Origin: Rhodococcus sp. (in: high G+C Gram-positive bacteria)
Lineage (GTDB): Bacteria > Actinomycetota > Actinomycetes > Mycobacteriales > Mycobacteriaceae
DNA: 25,816 nucleotides
Reading direction: 5' to 3'
NCBI GenBank assembly: GCA_012515885.1
Contig: JAAYXN010000366.1
Location: forward strand, 1 to 25,816
In this document: positions 14,995 to 22,047 of the stretch, piece after piece
Position numbering within the stretch: position 1 is the first letter of the stretch
Layout of the letters: each line of letters starts with the position of its first letter
Made by a program: the position numbers and the translations under genes
The notes under the pieces: model-generated
Seen by the model: only the letters and a program-made list of their open reading frames with translations
Databases searched by the model: none
What the model was told of the DNA's origin: nothing

Positions 14995-15522
14995 GTGACT
15001 TCACCTCAAAAGACAGCAACCGCGACGCTGCACACCAACCGTGGCGATATCAAGATTGAGCTGTTCGGCAACCACGCACCGAAGACAGTCGAGAACTTCG
15101 TTGGGCTTGCAGACGGCACCAAGGACTACTCGACGGCTAACGCTTCCGGCAGCAACGCTGGGCCTTTCTACGATGGCGCGACGTTCCACCGCGTCATCGA
15201 CGGATTCATGATCCAGGGTGGTGACCCGACGGGCACCGGCGCTGGCGGCCCCGGCTACAAGTTCGGCGACGAGTTCCACCCCGAGCTTCAGTTTGATCGC
15301 CCCTACCTGCTGGCTATGGCTAACGCTGGCCCGGGCACCAACGGCTCCCAGTTCTTCATCACCGTCACCGAAACCCCGCACCTGAACCGTCGCCACACCA
15401 TTTTCGGTGAGGTCACGGACGCGGATTCGAAGAAGGTTGTGGACGCTATCGCTACGACGGCCACCGACCGCGGCGACCGCCCCACCGATCCCGTGGTGAT
15501 CAACAGCGTTACGGTCGAGTGA
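14995..15522 (+). CDS. ppiA: Cyclophilin-type peptidyl-prolyl cis-trans isomerase (PpiA)
   Basis: Catalyses cis-trans isomerisation of X-Pro bonds. The cyclophilin fold is complete: ATLHTNRGDIKIELFGNHAP, the catalytic FHRVIDGFMIQGGDPTGTG, NGSQFFITV, and the conserved LNRRHTIFGEV near the C-terminus. The frame is 175 residues from the GTG at 14995 (V-T-S-P-Q-K-T-A-T-A-T-L), which matches where relatives begin. The start is uncertain: GGAGGA abuts the GTG with almost no spacing, and an in-frame ATG at 14971 lacks a good ribosome site. No signal peptide, so cytosolic. The gene before the rhomboid protease follows mycobacterial/nocardial synteny. Confidence 0.93.
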   Translation: MTSPQKTATATLHTNRGDIKIELFGNHAPKTVENFVGLADGTKDYSTANASGSNAGPFYDGATFHRVIDGFMIQGGDPTGTGAGGPGYKFGDEFHPELQFDRPYLLAMANAGPGTNGSQFFITVTETPHLNRRHTIFGEVTDADSKKVVDAIATTATDRGDRPTDPVVINSVTVE

Positions 15523-15528
15523 TTCGCC

Positions 15529-15543
15529 CCCACTTATAGTGGG
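15529..15543 (+). promoter_or_regulatory. Perfect 6-bp inverted repeat containing TATAGT, between ppiA and the rhomboid gene
   Basis: CCCACT-TAT-AGTGGG starts six bases after the ppiA stop. It includes TATAGT (15535-15540), a good -10 match 31 bases before the rhomboid ATG, but no clear -35 is seen. It could be a short hairpin, an operator over a promoter, or chance. Confidence 0.3.
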
Positions 15544-15571
15544 TGTCTCACTGACGTAAAGGACTTAAGAC

Positions 15572-16486
15572 ATGACGAACCCCGGCTGGGGCGGCGCGAA
15601 TGATGGTGCTCCGCTCCAGCCGCGGTGCGTTCGCCACCCTGATCGACCAACAGGGTTGGCGTGCACGCGCTGCGGCCGACCCTCATGCCACAACTGTTTG
15701 CAGCAGGCCTCTGTGGGACAGCAGTGCGTTGATTGTGTGAAATCAGGTAACAAGGACGTGCGTCAAGCCCGCACGATCGCGGGTGCGCCGCTGCGGGCAC
15801 AGGCCAAGCCGTACGTGACGTACACGCTGATCGGGCTCAATATTTTGGCGTTCCTGGTCACTGCGGCTCAGGCCGGCAGTGTCATGGACAACTTCCCCGG
15901 CTCGTCCCTCTTCGAGTCGTGGGCACTGTTCGCGCCGCTGGTTGCGGTCGGCGAATGGATCCGTGTCCTCGGCAGCGGGTTCTTGCATTTTGGTCCCATG
16001 CACTTGGCCGTCAACATGTTCGCGCTCTACATTTTCGGGCGCGATGTCGAAGCCATCTTGGGTCGGGCCCGGTTTAGTGCCGTCTACCTGCTGTCGATTC
16101 TCGGTGGCAGCGCCGCCGTGATGTTCTTCGACACGATGTCGCTCACCGCGGGTGCGTCAGGCGCAGTGTTTGGTCTGTTGGGTGCCGAGCTGCTGATTCT
16201 GCTGCGCCTCAAGCGCAGCCCCACCCCGATCATCGCCCTGATCGTGTTGAACGTGGTGATCAGCGTGACCATCCCGAACATTTCCTTCTGGGGCCACTTC
16301 GGTGGTTTGGCGGCTGGCGCCGCGGCGACCGCCGGTTTGCTGTTCGTTCCCGAATGGCTGGGCGCCGGACGTAACCGGGAGAAGGCCGTGCGAATCGGCT
16401 GGTACGCCATGGCCGCGGTCGGCGTCATCACGGGCACGCTCATGGCTGTGCGGGTGATGCAGCTGCGTGAGCAGTTTGGCCTTTAG
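15572..16486 (+). CDS. Rhomboid family intramembrane serine protease with N-terminal zinc-binding domain
   Basis: Membrane-embedded serine protease of 304 residues. The N-terminus (19-55) has a B-box-like Cys/His set (CVRHPDRPTGLACTRCG, CHNC, CVDC) that should bind zinc. The rhomboid core follows with about seven helices. The catalytic dyad is Ser196 in GASGAVFG and His242 in GHFGGLAAG; His144 and Asn148 in HLAVNMF complete the active site. AAAGGA precedes the ATG. It lies 49 bases after ppiA, so it is co-transcribed or driven by a small internal promoter. One base separates its stop from the stop of the convergent PH-domain gene. The substrate is unknown; the zinc domain is typical of actinobacterial rhomboids. 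Confidence 0.92.
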   Translation: MTNPGWGGANDGAPLQPRCVRHPDRPTGLACTRCGRPSCHNCLQQASVGQQCVDCVKSGNKDVRQARTIAGAPLRAQAKPYVTYTLIGLNILAFLVTAAQAGSVMDNFPGSSLFESWALFAPLVAVGEWIRVLGSGFLHFGPMHLAVNMFALYIFGRDVEAILGRARFSAVYLLSILGGSAAVMFFDTMSLTAGASGAVFGLLGAELLILLRLKRSPTPIIALIVLNVVISVTIPNISFWGHFGGLAAGAAATAGLLFVPEWLGAGRNREKAVRIGWYAMAAVGVITGTLMAVRVMQLREQFGL

Positions 16487-16487
16487 C

Positions 16488-16949
16488 TCAGTCCGCTGAC
16501 ACAGCGCCGTCTGGTGGAACCAGTCCGTGCACCGCGAGGGCATCGAAGACGGTTTGCGGGCGTTCACCCAGATCCCAGCGACCAAAAATGAGTAGGCGCT
16601 CGTAGTCCCCATCGAGCACGTCGATCTCCAGCATGGGGACGCGACGGCCCAGTCGCGGATATTTCACGACGCGGATGCGTTCAATCTGCTCTTTCGTGAA
16701 CACGCGCCGTCCACTGATCCGCACGCATTCGATCCCGCTGTCACCAGGCAGCACCGCTAGCCGGGGACGTTGACGCAGCGCGAACGTCGCGATGAAGACC
16801 AGTCCGGCGGCGCCGAGCAGCACCAATACCTGCCCGGACAGCTCCGTCGGAATGAGTACACCGGCAATAGCGAGCACGGCACCGCCGCCGTAGAGGGCGG
16901 CGATCCCGGACTGCGGTGTTGACCACTGCAACGTCACCTCGTCGGTCAT
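16488..16949 (-). CDS. PH-domain membrane protein (Rv0010c-like)
   Basis: A 153-residue protein with two predicted transmembrane helices (about 14-34 and 39-57) followed by a cytoplasmic domain of about 85 residues like bacterial PH domains (IECVRISGRRVFTKEQIERIRVV to GRWDLGERPQTVFDAL). It sits between ppiA/rhomboid and crgA exactly as Rv0010c does in M. tuberculosis. Its function is not established; the crgA neighbourhood hints at a link to the growth machinery. It is convergent with the rhomboid gene with a one-base gap. Confidence 0.85.
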   Translation of the reverse strand: MTDEVTLQWSTPQSGIAALYGGGAVLAIAGVLIPTELSGQVLVLLGAAGLVFIATFALRQRPRLAVLPGDSGIECVRISGRRVFTKEQIERIRVVKYPRLGRRVPMLEIDVLDGDYERLLIFGRWDLGERPQTVFDALAVHGLVPPDGAVSAD

Positions 16950-16982
16950 TGCAGATTCATCGATTCTTGCCTCCAGCTCGGG

Positions 16983-16991
16983 TTATCCACA
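16983..16991 (+). other. Consensus DnaA box between the PH-domain gene and crgA
   Basis: TTATCCACA, a perfect 9-mer of the classical DnaA box, lies in the 89-base spacer between the PH-domain gene start and the crgA stop. The neighbouring genes are origin-proximal in mycobacteria, but a single box without an AT-rich unwinding region is not an origin. Confidence 0.5.
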
Positions 16992-17038
16992 GGGTTACTC
17001 CACACTGGGGATGAATCACACTGATGTAATTGGCGCTG

Positions 17039-17302
17039 TTAATGCCATTTCATCGTCATGATCAAACCGGCGACCATGAACCCGAAACCAATCAGGAAGT
17101 TCCAGGCACCGAGATTGCCCATCCAGGTGAGCTGGTCGGCAGCCAAGTAATACACAATCAGCCAGGCCAACCCGATGAGCATGAGCCCGAGCATGACGGC
17201 CACATACAACGTGCTCGACGGCCCAGCGCTGACCTTGACGGGTGTCCGGTTCGCGGGGGAGACGCTGACGGCGTCCTTCTTACGCACTTTCGACTTAGGC
17301 AT
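17039..17302 (-). CDS. crgA: Cell division protein CrgA
   Basis: A small membrane protein (87 residues) that interacts with FtsZ, FtsI and other division and wall proteins in actinobacteria. The basic N-terminus MPKSKVRKK is characteristic, followed by two transmembrane helices (about 32-53 and 64-85) and the conserved ending IMTMKWH. The ATG at 17302 is preceded by GGAGAGGA at good spacing. A longer frame extends to 17716, but its upstream part is antisense to the DUF881 gene and unlike CrgA. Divergent from the DUF881 gene. Confidence 0.96.
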   Translation of the reverse strand: MPKSKVRKKDAVSVSPANRTPVKVSAGPSSTLYVAVMLGLMLIGLAWLIVYYLAADQLTWMGNLGAWNFLIGFGFMVAGLIMTMKWH

Positions 17303-17378
17303 GATGTCCTCTCCGTATAGGTACACGCTAACGTAGAGCCGTCGATCAACCGATACGAGTCGAGAGCTGGGGGAACGA
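17303..17378. promoter_or_regulatory. Divergent promoter region of crgA and the DUF881 gene
   Basis: A 76-base spacer holds both ribosome binding sites (GGAGAGGA for crgA, GGGGGA for the DUF881 gene). On the crgA strand TTGATC followed by TACCTATACG is a possible but poorly spaced promoter. Confidence 0.35.
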
Positions 17379-18095
17379 GTGAGCCGAGCGTTCGTAGGCG
17401 GCAGCACCGGATGGCGAATCCTTGTGCTCGTTGTGTGCGTCGTTGCCGGGCTTCTCGTGGCAACCACTCGGGAGGTTTCTGCAGGCAACGAGATCCGGGC
17501 CCGCGACACCACCCGCGTGTCGGACCTGGTGCGCAGTGCACAAGCCAACGCGGACGAAGCCAGCGCCGAGCGGGACGCTCTCGCCGCGCAGGTAGAACAG
17601 TTGCAGCACTCCGCCGCCTCGTCGAACCACGAACTCGCCGCGGTACTGGGCGATATTGAGGCTCTGAGCGTCGATAGCGGACGCACCGCGATGATCGGCC
17701 CGGGAATCACCGTCACTATGACCGACGCGCCCCGCGGCGCCGATGGACGCTATCCGGCAGACGCGACTCCCAACGACCTCGTCGTCCACCAACATGATGT
17801 GCAGGCCGTGCTCAACGCCCTGTGGGCGGGCGGTGCTGAGGCGATGAGCATGCAGGATCAGCGGCTGATCGCAACATCAGCGCCGCGGTGTATCGGCAAC
17901 ACGCTGCTGCTGCATGGGCGCACCTATAGTCCGCCGTACGTTATTAGCGCGATTGGGGATCCGGCTCGGCTGCAAGCGGCCCTGGATAATTCGACGGGCA
18001 TCCGGGTGTTTAAGCAGTACGCGGTCCGGTTCGGGTTGGGATACGCCCAGGACACGTCTGGGGAATTGACGATCCCGGCCTACAGCGGCGACTAG
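17379..18095 (+). CDS. DUF881 family membrane-anchored protein (Rv0012-like)
   Basis: A 238-residue protein with an N-terminal membrane anchor (about 13-29), a coiled-coil-like stretch (about 43-90, rich in Ala/Glu/Arg) and a DUF881 domain from about residue 100 (IGPGITVTMTDAP, NDLVVHQHDVQAVLNALWAGGAEAMSMQDQRL, then GNTLLLHG). It starts with GTG after GGGGGA. It is the positional equivalent of Rv0012, between crgA and trpG. The family is widespread in Gram-positive bacteria near division genes; its function is unresolved. It ends 20 bases before trpG/pabA and may be co-transcribed with it. Confidence 0.9.
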   Translation: MSRAFVGGSTGWRILVLVVCVVAGLLVATTREVSAGNEIRARDTTRVSDLVRSAQANADEASAERDALAAQVEQLQHSAASSNHELAAVLGDIEALSVDSGRTAMIGPGITVTMTDAPRGADGRYPADATPNDLVVHQHDVQAVLNALWAGGAEAMSMQDQRLIATSAPRCIGNTLLLHGRTYSPPYVISAIGDPARLQAALDNSTGIRVFKQYAVRFGLGYAQDTSGELTIPAYSGD

Positions 18096-18115
18096 TTGGC
18101 CTCTACCCTGGTCAC

Positions 18116-18769
18116 ATGAGGATTCTCGTCGTCGACAACTACGACAGCTTCGTGTTCAACCTGGTGCAGTATTTAGGCCAGCTCGGAACGCAGGCTGTGG
18201 TGTGGCGCAACGACGACGACAAGCTGACCGGCGCCGCCAACATTGCGCAGGCCGCGAAGGATTTTGACGGCATTTTGCTGAGCCCCGGGCCGGGCACTCC
18301 GCAGCGGGCTGGGGCCACGATGGACCTGGTCACTGCGTGTGCGGATGAGCAGACTCCGCTGCTCGGTGTGTGTCTCGGGCATCAGGCGATCGGTGCAGTC
18401 TTTGGTGGCACTGTTGATCGGGCGCCGGAGTTGCTGCACGGAAAAACCAGCCTCGTTCACCACAACGGCGAGGGTGTCCTTGCTGGCCTGCCGGACCCTT
18501 TCACCGCCACCCGCTACCACTCGCTGACGGTGCTTCCCGAAACCATCCCCGACGATTTGGTGGTGACGGGCACGACGGAAAGCGGCATCGTCATGGCGAT
18601 GCGTCACCGTGAACTACCCATCCACGGTGTGCAGTTCCATCCCGAATCTGTGCTCACCCAGGGTGGGCACCGGATGCTCGCGAACTGGTTAGCCGTCGCG
18701 GGTGAGGCACCGGCAGAGACGCTGGTCGCCACTCTCGAACACGAAGTGGCGACCGCGCTCGGCGCGTAG
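18116..18769 (+). CDS. trpG: Glutamine amidotransferase, anthranilate / aminodeoxychorismate synthase component II (TrpG/PabA)
   Basis: Class I glutaminase (217 residues) that supplies ammonia to the chorismate-using partner (TrpE or PabB), in tryptophan or folate synthesis. The catalytic triad is Cys86 in GVCLGHQ, His174 and Glu176 in FHPES; the oxyanion motif LLSPGPGTP is at 54-62. The protein starts MRILVVDNYDSFVFNLVQYL, a textbook TrpG/PabA opening. There is no trpE or pabB nearby, so which partner it serves cannot be told; it may serve both. The stop abuts the convergent pknB stop with no bases between. Confidence 0.93.
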   Translation: MRILVVDNYDSFVFNLVQYLGQLGTQAVVWRNDDDKLTGAANIAQAAKDFDGILLSPGPGTPQRAGATMDLVTACADEQTPLLGVCLGHQAIGAVFGGTVDRAPELLHGKTSLVHHNGEGVLAGLPDPFTATRYHSLTVLPETIPDDLVVTGTTESGIVMAMRHRELPIHGVQFHPESVLTQGGHRMLANWLAVAGEAPAETLVATLEHEVATALGA

Positions 18770-20686
18770 CTAGCGGGGCAGGCCGAGAGCGCCCACGCCT
18801 ACGGACACTCGCCCGTTTCGGGGGATCTCGCTGCCTGCCGCAGGCTGCTGGTTGACGATCCGGCCCACTGAACCTGGGTCGAGAGTGTTGACTTGGCTCT
18901 GTCCCAGCGACGACGCAGAGTTGTTCCAGCCAGCCTGACGCAGCGCTGACAGTGCCTGCGACACCGTCATGCCGCTCAGGTCCGGCATCTCCATGTTGAC
19001 GCCCGTCGACACCCGCATCTCAATCTCGGGAGTTTTCGCATCGGTACCGGCCGGTGGATCGGTGGCCACCACAAGCCCCTCGTCGAGAGACGAATCGACC
19101 TGGACGACGCTCACCTTAAAACCGGCTGCCTCCAGGTTGGTGCGGGCAAGCTCTTCACGCTGACCGGTCACGTCGGGCACACGGATTTCCTCCGGGCCAC
19201 TACCGAGCGTCAACACCACCGTCGAGCCAGCCGACGCGCGGCCACCAGCAGCTGGATCCTGCTGAATCACCTTGTCGAGGTCTTCGACATCAGACGGTTC
19301 ACGGCCGATGCTGCGGTCCACCCGCAACCCGACTGCGGTGAGAGCTTTCTCGGCCTCTTCCTGGGTCAGCCCGATCAGTCTGGGCACGCTGATCTGCTGC
19401 GGACCCGTTGAGACGTCCAAGGTGATGGTGCTGCGTTCATCAACCTGTGAACCGGCAGACGGACGCGTGCCGATGACGTTGCCCTCAGCCATGTTCGCGT
19501 CAGGTCTGCTTTGACGTTCAGTACGGAAACCGAGGTTATTGAGGGTGGACTCGGCTTGCTCCACGCTTTGACCAGAAACATCCGGGACCGCCACCTGGTT
19601 CGGTGAGCCCGGACCCAATGCCCAAATGAACGCGCCAACAACCGTCATCACCATCAACACGGCGAGGGCGATCAACGCGATCCGCAGTGGACTACCGCCG
19701 CGGCGATCTGAATCTGAATCGTCGTCGCCCCGACCGCTGTAATCGCGACCGGAGTAGCCCGACGGCGGGGCGCCGCCGTCGTCATCGACCGCGCCGAGGA
19801 ACGTGGTGCGGTCGGCGTTGCTCATCACCATCGGTGCGCTCGGACGCTGCCCGCTGAGTACCCGAACCAGGTCGCTGCGCATGTCCGCGGCACTTTGGTA
19901 CCGGTTGGCCGGGTTCTTGCTCATGGCCTTGAGGATCACTGAATCCAATGCCGGTGGAATATCAGGATTGAGATCCGACGGGGTCCGCGGATCTTCCCGA
20001 ACATGCTGATATGCCACCGCGACCGGCGAATCACCCTTAAACGGTGGTTCACCGGTGAGGATTTCGAACAGCACGCAACCAAGCGAATACACGTCTGAAC
20101 GCGCATCAACCTGCTCGCCGCGGGCCTGCTCAGGTGAAAGGTACTGGGCGGTGCCGATCACGGCGGCAGTCTGCGTCATCGGGCTCGACGCATCAGAAAT
20201 GGCGCGGGCGATACCGAAATCCATCACCTTGACAGCGCCAGCCCGGTTGATCATGACGTTGGCGGGCTTGACGTCGCGGTGCACAATGCCGTTGCGGTGC
20301 GAAAAGTCCAGTGCCGCACACACATCGGAAATGACTTCCATCGCCTGGCGCGGCGCCATCGGCCCTTCGGAGCGGACGATGTCGCGGAGCGTGTCGCCCT
20401 CGACGTACTCCATCACGATGTACGGCAGTGGCCCAGCTTCGGTCTCCGCTTCACCGGTGTCGTAGACAGCGACGATCGCCGGATGGTTCAGGGCCGCGGC
20501 GTTCTGGGCTTCACGGCGGAAGCGTAGATAGAACGTGGGGTCGCGCGCGAGGTCCGCGCGCAGCACCTTGATCGCCACGTCCCGGCTGAGCCGAACGTCA
20601 CGCGCGAGGTGAACCTCGGACATCCCGCCGAAGCCGAGTATCTCGCCCAGCTCGTACCGGGAGGAGAGGTTTCGCGGTGTCGTCAT
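18770..20686 (-). CDS. pknB: Serine/threonine-protein kinase PknB with four PASTA domains
   Basis: Transmembrane sensor kinase controlling peptidoglycan synthesis and growth; 638 residues. Cytoplasmic kinase domain about 11-275: glycine loop GFGGMSEV, Lys40, Glu59, HRD 136-138, DFG 156-158, activation-loop Thr171 and Thr173 (MTQTAAVIGTAQYLSPEQ), the same numbers as the autophosphorylated threonines of M. tuberculosis PknB. A Gly/Asp/Ser-rich juxtamembrane linker (about 300-332) precedes the membrane helix (336-356). Four extracellular PASTA repeats follow at about 365-428, 431-497, 500-562 and 565-632, which bind muropeptides and lipid II. Its ATG overlaps the pknA stop (ATGA). Last gene of the operon. 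Confidence 0.98.
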   Translation of the reverse strand: MTTPRNLSSRYELGEILGFGGMSEVHLARDVRLSRDVAIKVLRADLARDPTFYLRFRREAQNAAALNHPAIVAVYDTGEAETEAGPLPYIVMEYVEGDTLRDIVRSEGPMAPRQAMEVISDVCAALDFSHRNGIVHRDVKPANVMINRAGAVKVMDFGIARAISDASSPMTQTAAVIGTAQYLSPEQARGEQVDARSDVYSLGCVLFEILTGEPPFKGDSPVAVAYQHVREDPRTPSDLNPDIPPALDSVILKAMSKNPANRYQSAADMRSDLVRVLSGQRPSAPMVMSNADRTTFLGAVDDDGGAPPSGYSGRDYSGRGDDDSDSDRRGGSPLRIALIALAVLMVMTVVGAFIWALGPGSPNQVAVPDVSGQSVEQAESTLNNLGFRTERQSRPDANMAEGNVIGTRPSAGSQVDERSTITLDVSTGPQQISVPRLIGLTQEEAEKALTAVGLRVDRSIGREPSDVEDLDKVIQQDPAAGGRASAGSTVVLTLGSGPEEIRVPDVTGQREELARTNLEAAGFKVSVVQVDSSLDEGLVVATDPPAGTDAKTPEIEMRVSTGVNMEMPDLSGMTVSQALSALRQAGWNNSASSLGQSQVNTLDPGSVGRIVNQQPAAGSEIPRNGRVSVGVGALGLPR

Positions 20687-22044
20687 GGCAGTCCTTGCTC
20701 GGGTTCGGTAGTCGACTCCTCCGACGTGGTCGTGGTTGTCGTCGTCGGTTCGGTGGTGGTTGTCGTGGTCGTGGTTGTCGTCGTCGGTTCCGTCGTGGTC
20801 GTTGTGGTGACCGGCGGCGTTGTCGTCGTTGTCGTGACCGGTGGTTCTGTGGTGGTGACAGGCGCCTGCGTTGTGGTCGGCGGGGCGACTGTCAGTGTCG
20901 GCAGCAGCGGGGTGATCGGCGGCGGGGCTGGTCGATCGTTGTTACCGGCTTGGCCGAGCAGCAGTACTCCGCCGGTAACGAGCGCTGCCAGCAGGAGTAG
21001 ACCACCTGCCGCCCACGCGACCGCTTTCTGTCCACTAGTTAAACCGCCGCGATCATCGTTGTCGTTACCCGAGTCGTACGGTGCGGAGTCGTAGGCGGCG
21101 GGCGGGGGGCCGACGTATCCGGTGGTGGGGGGAATGACCTGGGTCATTCCCGTCATCGGTGGTGGCAGTACTGTCGCGCTCGCGCCGGCTGAGCCGGGGA
21201 TCGGTGGACGGCGACCAGCACGGACAGCGGCAACGGCTTCCGCGAATTCGCCGCCGTCGTGGTAGCGCGCGAGGGGATCTTTCGTGATCGTCAGATCAAT
21301 GAGTTCCCGAAGATTCGGCGGCAAATCCTCCGGCAGCGGCGCCGCCGTTTCCCGGACATGCTTCATTGCGACGGTAAGGGCGCCGTCGCCAACAAAGGGA
21401 CGCTGACCAGACAGGGCCTCGTAGCCGACGATGCCCAGCGAATACACGTCACTGGCGGTGGTGGCGTCTTGGCCGAGTGCCTGCTCGGGCGCGATGTATT
21501 GGGCGGTACCCATCACCATGCCGGTCCGGGTCACCGGTGAACTTTCGATCGCTTTCGCGATACCGAAGTCAGTGATCTTCACCTGACCAGTGGGGGTGAT
21601 GAGGATGTTGCCCGGTTTGACGTCGCGGTGCACGACGCCAGCGGCGTGCGCGACCTGCAGTGCGCGGGCCGTCTGCTCCAACATGTCCAACGCGTACGCG
21701 GGAGCCAAACGGCCCACCCGTGCGAGGACAGCGTTGAGGGGCTCACCGTTGACCAGCTCCATCACCAAGTAGGCGGTGGAATCTCCCGCCGAATCCAGGG
21801 TTTCGCCGTAGTCGTAGACCCCGGCGATACCGGGATGGTTGAGCATCGCCGTCGTGCGGGCTTCCATCCGGAAGCGTTCGAGGAACTCTGGGTCTGACGA
21901 GAATTCTGATTTGAGAACCTTCACCGCGACTCGACGGCCCAGCCGGTTGTCGTCGGCCTCCCACACCTGGCCCATTCCGCCGGTCGCGATGAGCCGGATC
22001 AGGCGATACCGGTCGGCGATGAGTGCTCCGTTATTGAGTGGCAT
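20683..22044 (-). CDS. pknA: Serine/threonine-protein kinase PknA with threonine-rich extracellular tail
   Basis: Membrane kinase (453 residues) acting with PknB on division and wall proteins. Kinase domain about 13-275: glycine loop ATGGMGQV, Lys42, HRD 139-141, DFG 159-161, activation-loop Thr172/Thr174 (VTRTGMVMGTAQYIAPEQ), matching mycobacterial PknA. A Pro/Gly linker leads to the membrane helix (about 341-363). The extracellular part has no PASTA domain; residues 386-441 are nearly all Thr, broken by Glu-Pro and Pro-Pro (TTTEPPV, PPVTTTTTTEP), then SEESTTEPEQGLP. The tail is encoded by near-repeats and looks mucin-like. It overlaps pknB by four bases and starts three bases past the pbpA stop. 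Confidence 0.97.
   Translation of the reverse strand: MPLNNGALIADRYRLIRLIATGGMGQVWEADDNRLGRRVAVKVLKSEFSSDPEFLERFRMEARTTAMLNHPGIAGVYDYGETLDSAGDSTAYLVMELVNGEPLNAVLARVGRLAPAYALDMLEQTARALQVAHAAGVVHRDVKPGNILITPTGQVKITDFGIAKAIESSPVTRTGMVMGTAQYIAPEQALGQDATTASDVYSLGIVGYEALSGQRPFVGDGALTVAMKHVRETAAPLPEDLPPNLRELIDLTITKDPLARYHDGGEFAEAVAAVRAGRRPPIPGSAGASATVLPPPMTGMTQVIPPTTGYVGPPPAAYDSAPYDSGNDNDDRGGLTSGQKAVAWAAGGLLLLAALVTGGVLLLGQAGNNDRPAPPPITPLLPTLTVAPPTTTQAPVTTTEPPVTTTTTTPPVTTTTTTEPTTTTTTTTTTTEPTTTTTTTSEESTTEPEQGLP
20726..20790 (-). repeat. Direct repeat in the Thr-tract of pknA
   Basis: An identical 26-base unit (beginning gtggtcgtggttgtcgtcgt on the plus strand) is at 20726-20751 and 20765-20790, offset 39 bases or 13 codons. 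It encodes part of the Glu-Pro-polyThr tail of PknA. The in-frame offset points to repeat-driven length change of the tail. Confidence 0.75.
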
Positions 22045-22047
22045 GAG

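Noticed and set aside
16950..17038. Possible replication origin around the DnaA box
   Set aside because: Only one consensus box and no AT-rich unwinding region or box cluster; dnaA and dnaN are not in the window.
17303..17716. N-terminal extension of crgA giving 225 residues
   Set aside because: The extension is antisense to the DUF881 gene and unlike CrgA; the ATG at 17302 with GGAGAGGA gives the standard 87 residues.
20710..20880. Possible CRISPR-like or minisatellite array
   Set aside because: Units are in-frame codon repeats of a Thr/Pro tail with no spacers; it is a coding repeat.
20609..21094. Plus-strand ORF with long poly-valine runs
   Set aside because: It is the antisense reading of the poly-threonine tail of PknA (ACC/ACG codons read as GGT/GTC-type runs) and has no start context.
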